Notes: generated by a model from the letters alone, not told the origin. A stretch of 64,000 nucleotides of DNA from UBA4416 sp040387555 (GCA_040387555.1 JAZKDO010000002.1:62001-126000); one strand, 5' to 3'; shown: positions 1-8,845, numbered from the stretch's first letter. Made by a program: numbers and translations.

Positions 1-98
1 TTAAAAATGAAACGTATACTAATTTAAAATTAGAGCATATCAGTGGTGGTAATAACGAGACAGACCACCTTACATTTGGTCGATATTTTGCACATTAA
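1..98 (+). CDS. 3' end of an unidentified gene (partial)
   Basis: An open frame enters from the left edge (codons from base 3) and stops with TAA at 96-98. The visible tail is about 31 residues, polar, ending FGRYFAH. It is followed 20 bases later by a strong terminator in the same direction, which supports a real gene end. The family cannot be named from so short a tail. Confidence 0.5.
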   Translation, partial: KNETYTNLKLEHISGGNNETDHLTFGRYFAH

Positions 99-118
99 CC
101 AGCTATTCATACAGGGTT

Positions 119-157
119 AAACTCCAAAGAAAGTTTCAGCTTTTTTTGGAGTTTTTT
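119..157 (+). terminator. Rho-independent terminator
   Basis: A 10-bp perfect stem (119-128 with 145-154) carries CTCC/GGAG in its centre and ends in a run of T. It closes the partial gene at the left edge. From 158 to 444 I see no gene, no RNA gene and no convincing promoter. Confidence 0.75.
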
Positions 158-444
158 ATTTATAGTTTTTGATATCGAAATCATGTATAGGATAATAGAG
201 ACCGGAAAACATTAGATAGGAAAATGGTTTTATAATCACCAATTTTTCAGGAATAGTGAATGTAAAGTAAGGGATAAGAATGCCGTGATGGGATTTATGT
301 AAATTAAATCTAAATGAAAACAACTGTTAGGAGATTAATATTTGTTCTTTTATTATTCTTTATGCTCGAAAAGTTATAATCATGATTTAAGAAGAGCGGG
401 TTCTAATTGCTTCAGTATTATCATTGACCTTTAAATTGTGACCT

Positions 445-942
445 ATGAAAACTCATAAAAACTTTACGAACCTTCTCCTTGCCAATAAAGAACTGGCTTT
501 TCAGAACAAAGAGAAGGAAAAAAGAGCTGCGGAGCTTCTTCTTGCTAATGATGAATTGGTTTTTCAAAACGAAGAAAAAGAAAAACGTGCCATAGAACTT
601 ATTGAAGCAAACCGTGAACTGCTTTTTCAGAACCAGGAAAAAGTAAAACGAGCGGAAGAACTGGATTATGCAAACCAGGAATTATTGAGAGTAGAGAAAT
701 ATCAAAAAGACTATATTGATGGACTTGAAAAGATGTTATATATGATTTCTCATGAAGTCAGGCAACCATTGGCTCATCTGGTAGGCTTGTCCGGCCTTTT
801 GGAGAAAATACAAACGTCAGGTACTTTAAAGAAACTTTTGGATTATGTAAGACAATCCATTAATGCGCTAGACACCTACACTCGGGATCTCACCAAGTTT
901 GCCACCAATCTTGTAAAAAAAGGCAAAAAAAGAACTAATTAA
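445..942 (+). CDS. Orphan coiled-coil protein with histidine-kinase H-box, no ATPase domain
   Basis: 165 residues. Residues 10-80 are three and a half copies of a 21-residue repeat (LLANKELAFQNKEKEKRAAE type), three heptads each, so a continuous coiled coil is expected. Residues about 90-150 resemble a HisKA dimerisation helix with ISHEVRQPLAHL, His103 being the candidate phosphorylation site. No HATPase domain, signal peptide or membrane segment is present, so it cannot phosphorylate itself. The same repeat occurs seven times in the hybrid kinase at 2315-5137. It could be phosphorylated by, dimerise with, or titrate that kinase (inference). A kinase remnant is the alternative, but the frame is intact and starts cleanly at ATG 445. 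Confidence 0.75.
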   Translation: MKTHKNFTNLLLANKELAFQNKEKEKRAAELLLANDELVFQNEEKEKRAIELIEANRELLFQNQEKVKRAEELDYANQELLRVEKYQKDYIDGLEKMLYMISHEVRQPLAHLVGLSGLLEKIQTSGTLKKLLDYVRQSINALDTYTRDLTKFATNLVKKGKKRTN

Positions 943-971
943 AATTTCTTTCTTGTTCGCAATCAGTGATA

Positions 972-1028
972 TATGTAAGTCACATTTTTAGAAATACAAC
1001 TTAAAGGTTATATAAAGATTCACATTTG
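972..1028 (+). promoter_or_regulatory. Tandem TGTAA-type promoter module (receiver gene at 1059)
   Basis: Cores TGTAA (974-978) and TACAA (995-999) lie 21 bp apart. The -7-like CACATTTG (1021-1028) begins 26 bp after the start of the second core. The ATG follows 30 bases later. This is one of eleven modules with the same spacing. Confidence 0.6.
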
Positions 1029-1058
1029 CAGGATACAATAATCTTTATCCAACTACCT

Positions 1059-1550
1059 ATGAATACTTCCGTCTTAAATCTTTTCATCGTTGATGACAAT
1101 AAATTAACTGTGACCGACCTTAAATACTATTTGCAAAATAAGTTTGGAGATGGAATCAATATCACAACGTTTAACGATGGCGACAGTTGTTTAAAAAAGG
1201 TGGATAAGGAAACCAATGTGGTGATTCTGGATTATCATATGGATGGTAAAAACGGACTTGAAACTTTAAAACTAATTAAAGACATCAACCCTAAAACGGA
1301 AGTGATTATGTTATCAGGCAATGAAGATATTGGCATTGCCATCGAATCTTTCCGCATGGGAGCAACAGACTTTGTAACAAAAGGACAAGGTTCAATGAGA
1401 AAGATTAATAGTATTGTTTATCAGATTATCACTGAACCTATTAGAATTTTAGCCAGGGAATTTGGCATCTCTAAATACATGGCAGTTTTTCTTTTTACTT
1501 TTGTTGCAATAGGAATTGTTACGTTTATTGGGTATCAAATGATGAATTAA
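1059..1550 (+). CDS. Membrane-anchored response regulator receiver protein
   Basis: 163 residues from ATG 1059. An upstream TTG at 1026 keeps the frame but would lie on the promoter, and the paralogue at 31170-31664 starts at the equivalent place. Residues 5-125 are a CheY-like receiver: acidic pair in FIVDDN, phospho-acceptor Asp58 in VVILDYH, and a switch-region Ser in IMLSGN. There is no DNA-binding or enzymatic output domain. Instead residues about 139-160 form one hydrophobic helix (YMAVFLFTFVAIGIVTFIGY), which should anchor the receiver to the inner membrane from the cytoplasmic side. It probably acts as a phosphate sink or a membrane-localised partner of the nearby kinase (inference). 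It has its own tandem-core promoter. Confidence 0.85.
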   Translation: MNTSVLNLFIVDDNKLTVTDLKYYLQNKFGDGINITTFNDGDSCLKKVDKETNVVILDYHMDGKNGLETLKLIKDINPKTEVIMLSGNEDIGIAIESFRMGATDFVTKGQGSMRKINSIVYQIITEPIRILAREFGISKYMAVFLFTFVAIGIVTFIGYQMMN

Positions 1551-1727
1551 GCCAATTATATAAAAAATACAGATCAAATTACGAAAGATTCCTTCATTAT
1601 CCATTAATTAGAGTTACCTTGTAGATATTACGCATCGCCGATAAAGGACATTACAACAATCTCACGTTGTACAGCATTTTTCTCTACCCTTGTGCAGTTT
1701 TTAACGCATCTCTTAAAAGTAAATAAC

Positions 1728-2294
1728 TTGAAGCTATATATTAAATACATGGTAAGTACCCGTTGCAAAATGGTGGTAAAAGAAGAATTAAAAAAAATGA
1801 ACCTGCACTTTATTGTGGTGGATTTAGGTGAAGTTGAAATTATGGAAAATATAACTTTAAGCCAACGTGAAGAGCTAAAGGCGAATTTACTGATTACTGG
1901 CCTTGAGTTAATGGATGATAAAAAAGCGGTACTGATTGAAAAAACGAAAAATGTTATTATTGAAATGATTCACCACTCCGATGAAGTGCCAAAGGTAAAT
2001 TATTCAGATTTCATAGCGGAAAAAATTGGCTTTGATTATACATATTTATCTAACATTTTCTCAGAAGTAAAAGGTATTACAATTCAACAATTTATTATCG
2101 TTCATAAGATTGAACGAATTAAAGAATTGATCATCTACGATGAATTAAGTATTTCAGAAATTGCCTGGAAAATGAATTACAGTAGTGTAGCGCATTTATC
2201 TAATCAGTTTAAAAAGATTACCGGATTATCTCCGTCTCACTTTAAGCAGTTAAAAGACAGAAGACGCAGTCCGCTTGATGAAATAGGAAATTAA
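1728..2294 (+). CDS. Short AraC-family transcriptional regulator
   Basis: About 188 residues from TTG 1728. A GTG at 1692 and an ATG at 1749 are in frame. I chose TTG because the conserved block of this Bacteroidota family, as I know it, begins at LYIKYMVSTRCK. Residues 1-75 form a small alpha/beta domain of unknown role. The C-terminal 100 residues are an AraC DNA-binding domain with two helix-turn-helix units, the second being ISEIAWKMNYSSVAHLSNQFKK followed by GLSPSHFKQ. There is no cupin-like sugar-binding domain, so its activity is probably set by protein contacts or phosphorelay. The gap to the hybrid kinase gene is 20 bases, so the two are cotranscribed. It is the best candidate for binding the tandem TGTAA cores (inference). 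Confidence 0.85.
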   Translation: MKLYIKYMVSTRCKMVVKEELKKMNLHFIVVDLGEVEIMENITLSQREELKANLLITGLELMDDKKAVLIEKTKNVIIEMIHHSDEVPKVNYSDFIAEKIGFDYTYLSNIFSEVKGITIQQFIIVHKIERIKELIIYDELSISEIAWKMNYSSVAHLSNQFKKITGLSPSHFKQLKDRRRSPLDEIGN

Positions 2295-2314
2295 ACTAAA
2301 TAGAACAAAGGAAA

Positions 2315-5137
2315 ATGACAAATCAGGATTCTCATTATACGAGAAGTTTAATTGAAGCAAGCCGCGATCCGTTACTGGCTATTAGCTCCAACGGTAAAAT
2401 AACAGATGTAAATCAAGCTACTGTTAGTATGACAGGAATTTCAAGAGCAGGTCTTATTGGGACACCTTTCATGAACTATTTTAGTGATTCCAAAAAAGCA
2501 CAAGAAGCGTATGAATTGATATTTGAAAAAGGGTTTATAGTAGATTATTCTCTTAGTTTGGCTGCCGATAAAAACACACAGTTGTTGTATAATGGATCTG
2601 TTTATAAAGACGAGAATGGAACCATTGCCGGGGTGGTGATGACAGGGCGACACGTTATTATACAGAAAACAAACGAACTCATACTGGTTAACAGAGAATT
2701 GGCTTTCCAAAATGAAGAAAAAGAAAAGCGTGCAGATGAATTGTTCATAGCTAATAAGGAACTCGCTTTCCAAAATACTGAAAAAGAAAAACGCGCCAAC
2801 GAACTCATTATTGCAAATAAAGAACTTGCTTTCCAAAACCAAGAAAAGGAGAAACGTGCTAATGAACTGATTGTGGCTAACAAAGAATTGGCTTTTCAAA
2901 ACGAAGAAAAAGAAAAAAGGGCCAACGAGCTAATTGTTGCTAATAAAGAACTTTTGTTCCAAAACATAGAGAAAGAAAAGCGTGCTGCCGAATTAGTTAT
3001 CGCGGATATTGAGCTTGATTTTCAAAACAAAGAAAAAGAAAAACGTGCTGCAGAATTAGTTATTGCTGAAATAGAACTTGTTTTTCAAAATAAAGAAAAG
3101 GAAAAACGCGAAATAGCTAATAAGGAACTAGAGGCCTTAAGTTATTCAGCAAAACTTGCATCTCAATATTCTTTGAGTCTGATTGAAGCCAGCCGTGACC
3201 CATTGGTGACTATTAGTCCGAAGGGAAAAATTACGGACATGAATCATGCCACTGCAAAAATTACAGGAATGACCCGTGAGGAACTTACAGGCACAGACTT
3301 TTTTGATTATTTTACGGATCAGCAAAAAGCCCGTGAAGTTTACCAGGAAGTGTTTGCAAAAGGTTCGGTGGCCGATTTACCGCTTACGCTCAGGCATAAA
3401 AATGGCAAACTAACTGACGTTTTATTTAACGGATCGGTTTATAAAGATGACAACGGAAAGGTGCTGGGTGTTGTTATTGTAGCGAGGGATGTTACTGAAC
3501 AAAAGAGAATTGCTACCGAATTGACAGAGGCGAAAGTGTTTGCTGAATTAGCAACCGGCATTGCGGAAGAGGCAAAAAGTAAGGCTGAAAGCGCTACACG
3601 TATTGCGGAGAACGCCGTGAAAGCCAAGCAACAATTTTTGTCGAACATGAGCCATGAAATACGAACTCCGATGAACGCTATTATTGGGTTTACAAAAGTT
3701 GTATTGAAAACCGATTTAACTGCAAAACAAAAAGAATATTTAAGTGCTATTAAAGTAAGCGGCGATGCTTTAATTGTTTTAATCAATGACATACTTGACC
3801 TTGCTAAAGTTGATGCGGGAAAAATGGTGTTTGATCATACGCCTTTTAAAATGGCCTCTTCTGTGTCAGCTATGCTTCACATGTTTGAAACGAAAATCCA
3901 GGAAAAAAATCTGGAACTTGTTAAAGAATATGATAAAAATATTCCGGAAGTTTTAGTGGGAGATCCGGTTAGGTTGCACCAGATTATTTTAAATCTTGTG
4001 AGCAACGCCGTAAAATTTACAGCCAAAGGAAAAATTGTTGTCAGCGTAAAATTAATTGAACAAGATGCTGAAAAAGTAATCATTGAGTTTGCCGTCACAG
4101 ATACTGGCATTGGTATATCGGAAACAAAGATGGAACATATTTTTGAAAATTTTCAACAGGCAACCAGTGGCACCTCCAGATTATATGGAGGAACAGGCTT
4201 AGGATTGGCAATTGTAAAACAACTGATAGAGCCACAGGGCGGAACAATAAATGTTACCAGCAAAATTGACGAAGGTTCTACCTTTAGCTTTACGTTAAGT
4301 TTTTCAAAAACAAAAGCAGAAGCTCAATCAGATGCGGAAATGGTTGAAATGGACGAAGAAATAAAAAATTTAAAAGTATTGGTGGTTGAAGATATGCCTC
4401 TCAATCAACTGTTAATGAAAACCGTGCTGGATGATTTTGGATTTTATCCTGACATAGCTTCTAATGGAAGAATTGCTATTGAAAAATTACAGAATAATGC
4501 ATACGATATTATTTTAATGGATTTGCAGATGCCGGAGATGAATGGCTTTGAAGCGACAGAACACATCCGGAAAATAATGAAATCTGAAATTCCGATCATA
4601 GCCCTTACGGCGGATGTGACGACAGTTGATCTGGCAAAATGTAATGCGGTAGGAATGAATGACTACATAGCCAAACCAATTGATGAAAGGATACTTTATA
4701 CTAAGATGATAGGTCTGGTAAAAAAACCCATAAAATCAAATATGCCAGAAGAACCGAAGCTAAATATTGATAGTGCGATAAAGTATGTAAATATGGATTA
4801 CCTGAAACGCCGCACCAAATCAAACCCGGTGTTAATGATGGAAATGATTGCCATGTACCTTGAGCAAACCCCGCCTTTAATCAATTCAATGAAAAAGAGT
4901 TTTGGCGACAAAGACTGGGATATGCTGCATAAATCCGTTCACAAAATGATACCTTCATTCTCCATTATGGGAATTGGCGTAGAGTTTGAAAATATGGCAA
5001 AGAAAGTCCAGGAATTTGCCGGGTCAATGGTAGATTCGGAAGGTATACCAGACCTTGTGCTACAACTTGAAAAAGTATGTGGCCATGCATGTAAAGAATT
5101 AGAAATTGAATATAATACTATTAAAACCAACAATTAA
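2315..5137 (+). CDS. Hybrid sensor histidine kinase (PAS-coil-PAS-HisKA-HATPase-REC-HPt)
   Basis: 940 residues, no signal peptide or membrane helix, so a cytoplasmic sensor. Order: PAS (about 10-125), seven 21-residue repeats (about 127-275, NKELAFQNEEKEKRANEL type), second PAS (about 290-405), short coil, HisKA with His447 in SNMSHEIRTPMNAI, HATPase with N box (LNLVSNAVKFT), DTGIGI and GGTGLGLA, receiver with Asp736 in ILMDLQMPEMNG, and an HPt domain with probable His876. The full relay His-Asp-His is therefore in one chain and can pass phosphate to a separate receiver, such as the one encoded immediately downstream. The two PAS domains are alike, each beginning SLIEASRDPL, which suggests internal duplication. 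It follows the AraC regulator in the same operon. The ligand is unknown. Confidence 0.95.
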   Translation: MTNQDSHYTRSLIEASRDPLLAISSNGKITDVNQATVSMTGISRAGLIGTPFMNYFSDSKKAQEAYELIFEKGFIVDYSLSLAADKNTQLLYNGSVYKDENGTIAGVVMTGRHVIIQKTNELILVNRELAFQNEEKEKRADELFIANKELAFQNTEKEKRANELIIANKELAFQNQEKEKRANELIVANKELAFQNEEKEKRANELIVANKELLFQNIEKEKRAAELVIADIELDFQNKEKEKRAAELVIAEIELVFQNKEKEKREIANKELEALSYSAKLASQYSLSLIEASRDPLVTISPKGKITDMNHATAKITGMTREELTGTDFFDYFTDQQKAREVYQEVFAKGSVADLPLTLRHKNGKLTDVLFNGSVYKDDNGKVLGVVIVARDVTEQKRIATELTEAKVFAELATGIAEEAKSKAESATRIAENAVKAKQQFLSNMSHEIRTPMNAIIGFTKVVLKTDLTAKQKEYLSAIKVSGDALIVLINDILDLAKVDAGKMVFDHTPFKMASSVSAMLHMFETKIQEKNLELVKEYDKNIPEVLVGDPVRLHQIILNLVSNAVKFTAKGKIVVSVKLIEQDAEKVIIEFAVTDTGIGISETKMEHIFENFQQATSGTSRLYGGTGLGLAIVKQLIEPQGGTINVTSKIDEGSTFSFTLSFSKTKAEAQSDAEMVEMDEEIKNLKVLVVEDMPLNQLLMKTVLDDFGFYPDIASNGRIAIEKLQNNAYDIILMDLQMPEMNGFEATEHIRKIMKSEIPIIALTADVTTVDLAKCNAVGMNDYIAKPIDERILYTKMIGLVKKPIKSNMPEEPKLNIDSAIKYVNMDYLKRRTKSNPVLMMEMIAMYLEQTPPLINSMKKSFGDKDWDMLHKSVHKMIPSFSIMGIGVEFENMAKKVQEFAGSMVDSEGIPDLVLQLEKVCGHACKELEIEYNTIKTNN

Positions 5138-5572
5138 ATGGAAAACCCCAACAAAATAGTCCTGTTCCTGGTAGATGATGATGCCGTATTTTTAAAATCC
5201 CTCGAAATTGAATTTTTAGAACTTGCAGACTTTACTATACAAACCTTTGCCACCGGTGAACATTGTGTGGCGGCGTTGTCAGAAAATCCACATGTTATTA
5301 TTCTGGATTACCAGCTTGATGGTATTGAGAAAGATGCGATGAATGGCATACAAACACTAGATAAGATTAAAGAATATAATGCTGACATTCCTGTTATTAT
5401 GTTGTCCTCTCAGGATAAAATTGATGTAGCTATTAATTGTATGCATCACAAAGCAGTGGATTATGTTGTAAAAAGTGAAACTGCTTTCACACGCTTAAAA
5501 AATATTATCACTGTAGTTCTACATTACCAAAAAGTGGAGAAAGAGCTGAACTGGTACATGCAAAAAATGTAA
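5138..5572 (+). CDS. Receiver-only response regulator
   Basis: 144 residues. The ATG directly follows the TAA of the kinase with no gap, so translation is coupled. It is a single receiver domain: LVDDDA acidic pocket near residue 10, phospho-acceptor Asp57 in VIILDYQLDG, and a Ser in IMLSSQ. There is no output domain and, unlike the two other stand-alone receivers in this window, no membrane helix. It is probably the intermediate that receives phosphate from the HPt domain of the kinase and carries it to another protein, perhaps the AraC regulator (inference). Confidence 0.93.
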   Translation: MENPNKIVLFLVDDDAVFLKSLEIEFLELADFTIQTFATGEHCVAALSENPHVIILDYQLDGIEKDAMNGIQTLDKIKEYNADIPVIMLSSQDKIDVAINCMHHKAVDYVVKSETAFTRLKNIITVVLHYQKVEKELNWYMQKM

Positions 5573-5613
5573 GAGTGATTCTCTTCCGATATAAAACAAT
5601 GACTTTTTAATAT

Positions 5614-5645
5614 AAATGGCTGGCTTTTTGCCGGCCATTTTTTTG
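5614..5645 (+). terminator. Rho-independent terminator of the signalling operon
   Basis: GC-rich stem AAATGGCTGGC/GCCGGCCATTT with loop TTTTT, followed by T residues. It ends the AraC-kinase-receiver operon. Confidence 0.85.
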
Positions 5646-5745
5646 TGATGCCCGGCCCCGTTAAGTAGTTTGCTATTTCTAAATTTTGCTTGAAGTAAGT
5701 TGATAAACTAACGCACATAAATCGGTATACGTTAAATGTGGGATT

Positions 5746-5802
5746 AATGTAAATCCTCTCACGCATTACATAACGCTTTCACATTTCATGGGATCATCTT
5801 TG
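5746..5802 (+). promoter_or_regulatory. Tandem TGTAA-type promoter module (PD40/OmpA gene)
   Basis: Cores TGTAA (5748-5752) and CATAA (5769-5773) are 21 bp apart. The -7-like CATCTTTG (5795-5802) starts 26 bp after the second core. The first core also forms an inverted repeat with TTACAT at 5766-5771. Confidence 0.6.
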
Positions 5803-5879
5803 CATTTGAAAATAATTACCACAGCGTAGCTATTTTCTATTCCTAAGAATTCAATAACAAACTAAAACAAATTGAACGC

Positions 5880-7850
5880 ATGAGACTAAAATTATTATTG
5901 ATCACACTATTCATTAACGTATTGGGCACATTTGCTCAGAATCATTTCACTGAAAAATTTACAATGGCAAACGAAGTATATACTTCTGGAAACTATTTTC
6001 AGGCGTTGCCAATGTACTTAGAACTTTACCGTCAGGATACCACTAATACCAATATCAATTATCTTGTTGGCTGTTGCCATTTGAAAGCTAGAAATGGTAA
6101 GGCAAATGCATTGCCATTTCTTGAAAAGGCTGTAAAATCTATTAATCCCAACTACAAGGAAGGATCCGTCGAAGAAAAAGGCGCGCCTATTTTAGCATAC
6201 AAGTTATTAGGAGATGCTTATCATATCCATTCTAAATTCGATAAGGCCATTCAATGCTACGAGAATTATAACCGTGAAATGTTATTCTATAAAAAGAAGG
6301 ATGCCGAGAACTTTAAAGACGCTCACCGTAAAATGGCGATGTGTCAAATTGGGAAAAAACTAATGGCAAATCCTGTTCGTGTAACAATAGAAAATATGGG
6401 AAAGGCTGTGAACTCGCCTTATGGCGATTACTCCCCGGTTTTAACAGCTGACCAGTCCACAATGATTTTTACTTCAAGAAGGGCAGGCAGTACAGGGGGG
6501 CAAACTTACGAGGGTGGTCGATTCTTTGAAGACATTTATATTTCTCGTTACATCAATAACGAATGGTCGGTTGCAGAAAATATCGGAACACCTATTAATA
6601 CTGACGACAATGAAGCAAGTGTAGGTATTTCACCCGATGGTCAGGAAATATTGATTTATAAAGATGATAATGGCGACGGTAACATTTATTCAACAACACT
6701 GAATGGTGATATATGGTCGGCTCCGGTAAAACTTAATTCCAACATCAATAGTAAACATTGGGAACCCAGCGCTTTTATTTCTGCTAACGGACAAACTATT
6801 TACTTTTCAAGTAATCGTCCCGGTGGATTTGGGGGAAGGGATATTTACGTCAGCATGAAAACTGAAAAAGACGAATGGGGTAAAGCTGTTAACATGGGCA
6901 AATTAATAAATACAGAATATGATGAGGATTCTCCATTTATTCACCCTGATGGAATTACTTTATTTTACAGTTCAAATGGTAATAAGACTATGGGTGGCTT
7001 TGACGTTCTTTATAGCTCTTTATCGGAAAATGGCAGCAAGTGGCAGGAATCTGTTAACGTTGGTTATCCTGTAAATTCTCCTGATGACGATATTTTTTAT
7101 GTTGTATCGCCGGATAAAACAAAAGCATACTATACTTCTTTTAAAGAAGGAGGTTATGGAGAAAAAGATAATTACGTGATTACATTCCTCGATCAAAAGA
7201 AAGCACCGCTTACCTTAGTAAAGGGTGTGGTAAAAAACTCCGACAACGCTGTTCCAAAAGATGTGATCATTACAGTTACTGATAATGAAACAGAAAAAGT
7301 GATAGGTGTTTATAAACCCAATAGTAAAACCGGGCAATACGTTTTCATTCTTACTCCCGGAAAAAACTATAACATATCTTATGAGGCCGAGGGATTCTTA
7401 TTTTATTCTGAGAACAGGTACATTGCTAAAAATACGAACTACTATGAGGTTTACAAGCCGGTGGAATTGCCACCAGTAATTGTAGGTGCTAAAATTGCTC
7501 TTAACAACATCTTTTTTGATTTCGATAAAGCGACTCTAAGAAAAACATCGAACGTGGAGTTAAAAAATATCTTCAAACTTTTAACCCGTTACCCGAAAAT
7601 GGTGATAGAAATCGGTGCATACACCGACTCGAAAGGAAGTATTGCTTATAATGAAAAACTTTCTAAAGAACGCGCACAAGCCGTGGTAAATTTTCTAATA
7701 GCGAAAGGGATTCCAAAATCACGATTGGTTGCCAATAGTTATGGAGAAACCATGCCGGCTGCCCAAAATGAAAATGCAGATGGAAGCGATAATCCGGAAG
7801 GAAGACAATTAAACAGAAGAGTTGAGTTAAAAATCCTTAAGTTAAATTAG
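5880..7850 (+). CDS. TPR / PD40 beta-propeller / OmpA-family outer-membrane protein
   Basis: 656 residues. Signal peptide 1-20 ends GTFAQ. Residues about 25-130 are TPR-like helices, and 170-420 carry PD40/WD40-like repeats with recurring phrases of the type YSPVLTADQSTMIFTSRR, SPDGQEILIYKD and SANGQTIYFSSNRPGG. About 440-510 is a carboxypeptidase-regulatory-like beta domain. About 540-656 is an OmpA peptidoglycan-binding domain (FFDFDKATLR, IGAYTDSKGS, NRRVELKIL). This architecture matches the PorE/peptidoglycan-binding type of Bacteroidota envelope proteins, some of which serve the T9SS. Here the tandem-core promoter points to a stress role. A single gene with its own promoter. Confidence 0.9.
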   Translation: MRLKLLLITLFINVLGTFAQNHFTEKFTMANEVYTSGNYFQALPMYLELYRQDTTNTNINYLVGCCHLKARNGKANALPFLEKAVKSINPNYKEGSVEEKGAPILAYKLLGDAYHIHSKFDKAIQCYENYNREMLFYKKKDAENFKDAHRKMAMCQIGKKLMANPVRVTIENMGKAVNSPYGDYSPVLTADQSTMIFTSRRAGSTGGQTYEGGRFFEDIYISRYINNEWSVAENIGTPINTDDNEASVGISPDGQEILIYKDDNGDGNIYSTTLNGDIWSAPVKLNSNINSKHWEPSAFISANGQTIYFSSNRPGGFGGRDIYVSMKTEKDEWGKAVNMGKLINTEYDEDSPFIHPDGITLFYSSNGNKTMGGFDVLYSSLSENGSKWQESVNVGYPVNSPDDDIFYVVSPDKTKAYYTSFKEGGYGEKDNYVITFLDQKKAPLTLVKGVVKNSDNAVPKDVIITVTDNETEKVIGVYKPNSKTGQYVFILTPGKNYNISYEAEGFLFYSENRYIAKNTNYYEVYKPVELPPVIVGAKIALNNIFFDFDKATLRKTSNVELKNIFKLLTRYPKMVIEIGAYTDSKGSIAYNEKLSKERAQAVVNFLIAKGIPKSRLVANSYGETMPAAQNENADGSDNPEGRQLNRRVELKILKLN

Positions 7851-7933
7851 AAATTTTAGGCGATTCATCCCTTTTTGAAGATTTGGACTAGAGGAACAAA
7901 CATAAATAATTGTTTGTATCCATGTCAGTGAAT

Positions 7934-7990
7934 TATATAACTAATAGAATTCGACTTACAACGGATTCAGATTTTATGAATGCACCTTTG
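7934..7990 (+). promoter_or_regulatory. Tandem TGTAA-type promoter module (DUF3494 lipoprotein gene)
   Basis: Cores TATAA (7936-7940) and TACAA (7957-7961) are 21 bp apart. CACCTTTG (7983-7990) starts 26 bp after the second core. Confidence 0.55.
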
Positions 7991-8050
7991 TCTTGTGAAA
8001 ATGACTTCACCTCTGTAGCAAGTTTGCAGAAAAAATTAAAAAACAAAAAC

Positions 8051-8803
8051 ATGAAAACTATTAAAATCATTACAACTATTGCCATTATATCTGCGAGTTT
8101 ATTTGCCGGATGTAAAAAGAAAAATTCAAATACAGGTTCAGGAACGCCTGTACCTCTTATGACGATCCCCACACAAACCACAACTCATGCACCAGTAATG
8201 ATGTCAGGCGCAGCCAGTCTTGCTGTGCTTGCAGGATCTGGAATTACTAATACAGGAGCCACTAACATTACAGGAGATATGGGTTTAAGTCCTGGAACTT
8301 CTATCGGCGGATTTCCTCCGGGAATACTAGTTGGAACACAACACATCAATGATGCAATAGCAAATCAAGCTAAGCTTGATTTAACTGCAGCTTATAATGA
8401 TGCTGCAGGAAGAACCAGTACAGATATTGTAACGCTTTCAGGAAATATCGGTGGATTAACACTTACTCCGGGCCTATATAAATCTACGTCAACATTAGCA
8501 GTATCTTCGGGTGACGTTACTTTTGATGCATTAGGGAACCCGAATGCTGTTTTCATTATACAGATTGCTTCGGCATTGACAACTACTTCAGGACGTCAGG
8601 TGTTTTTAAAAAATGGCGCTTCAGCATCTAATATTTTTTGGCAAGTTGGAACTTCTGCGACTTTCGGAACAACGTCTGTTTTCAAAGGAACTGTAATGGC
8701 TATGCAATCAATTTCGTTTAACACAGGTGCTAAACTTGATGGACGGGCATTAGCAAGAACAGGTGCCGTTACCATGTCGGGAAACACTATTGTAAAACAA
8801 TAA
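8051..8803 (+). CDS. DUF3494 (ice-binding-like) lipoprotein
   Basis: 250 residues from ATG 8051. The frame is open further up, but that stretch holds the promoter and lacks a signal peptide. Signal peptide with lipobox ASLFAGC (Cys about 22), so a lipid-anchored envelope protein. The remainder is one DUF3494 domain, a right-handed beta-helix fold known from ice-binding proteins: AASLAVLAGSGITNTGATNITGDMGLSPGT near the start, GGLTLTPGLYKS, VFIIQIASALTT, IFWQVGTSATFG, FKGTVMAMQSI and DGRALARTGAV. Some family members bind ice and others are adhesive. Its promoter is shared with stress genes and with the second DUF3494 gene at 18174-19787. Confidence 0.88.
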   Translation: MKTIKIITTIAIISASLFAGCKKKNSNTGSGTPVPLMTIPTQTTTHAPVMMSGAASLAVLAGSGITNTGATNITGDMGLSPGTSIGGFPPGILVGTQHINDAIANQAKLDLTAAYNDAAGRTSTDIVTLSGNIGGLTLTPGLYKSTSTLAVSSGDVTFDALGNPNAVFIIQIASALTTTSGRQVFLKNGASASNIFWQVGTSATFGTTSVFKGTVMAMQSISFNTGAKLDGRALARTGAVTMSGNTIVKQ

Positions 8804-8845
8804 TTTATTTACACACCATAATAAATTCTAAAATTTTATTTTTTG

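Noticed and set aside
1650..1692. Tandem-core module in front of the AraC regulator itself
   Set aside because: A TACAAC and a TACCCTTG occur but 33 bp apart (core start to element start) instead of 26-27, and no second core is in register.
2441..2899. Open frames on the minus strand inside the kinase gene (also 2602-2883 and 3439-3792)
   Set aside because: They mirror the repeated coding DNA of the kinase, have no starts in context, no family match and lie fully within a certain gene.
2690..3130. Regular 63-base repetition that could suggest a CRISPR-like array
   Set aside because: It is coding, in frame, with no variable spacers; the repeats encode a coiled coil.
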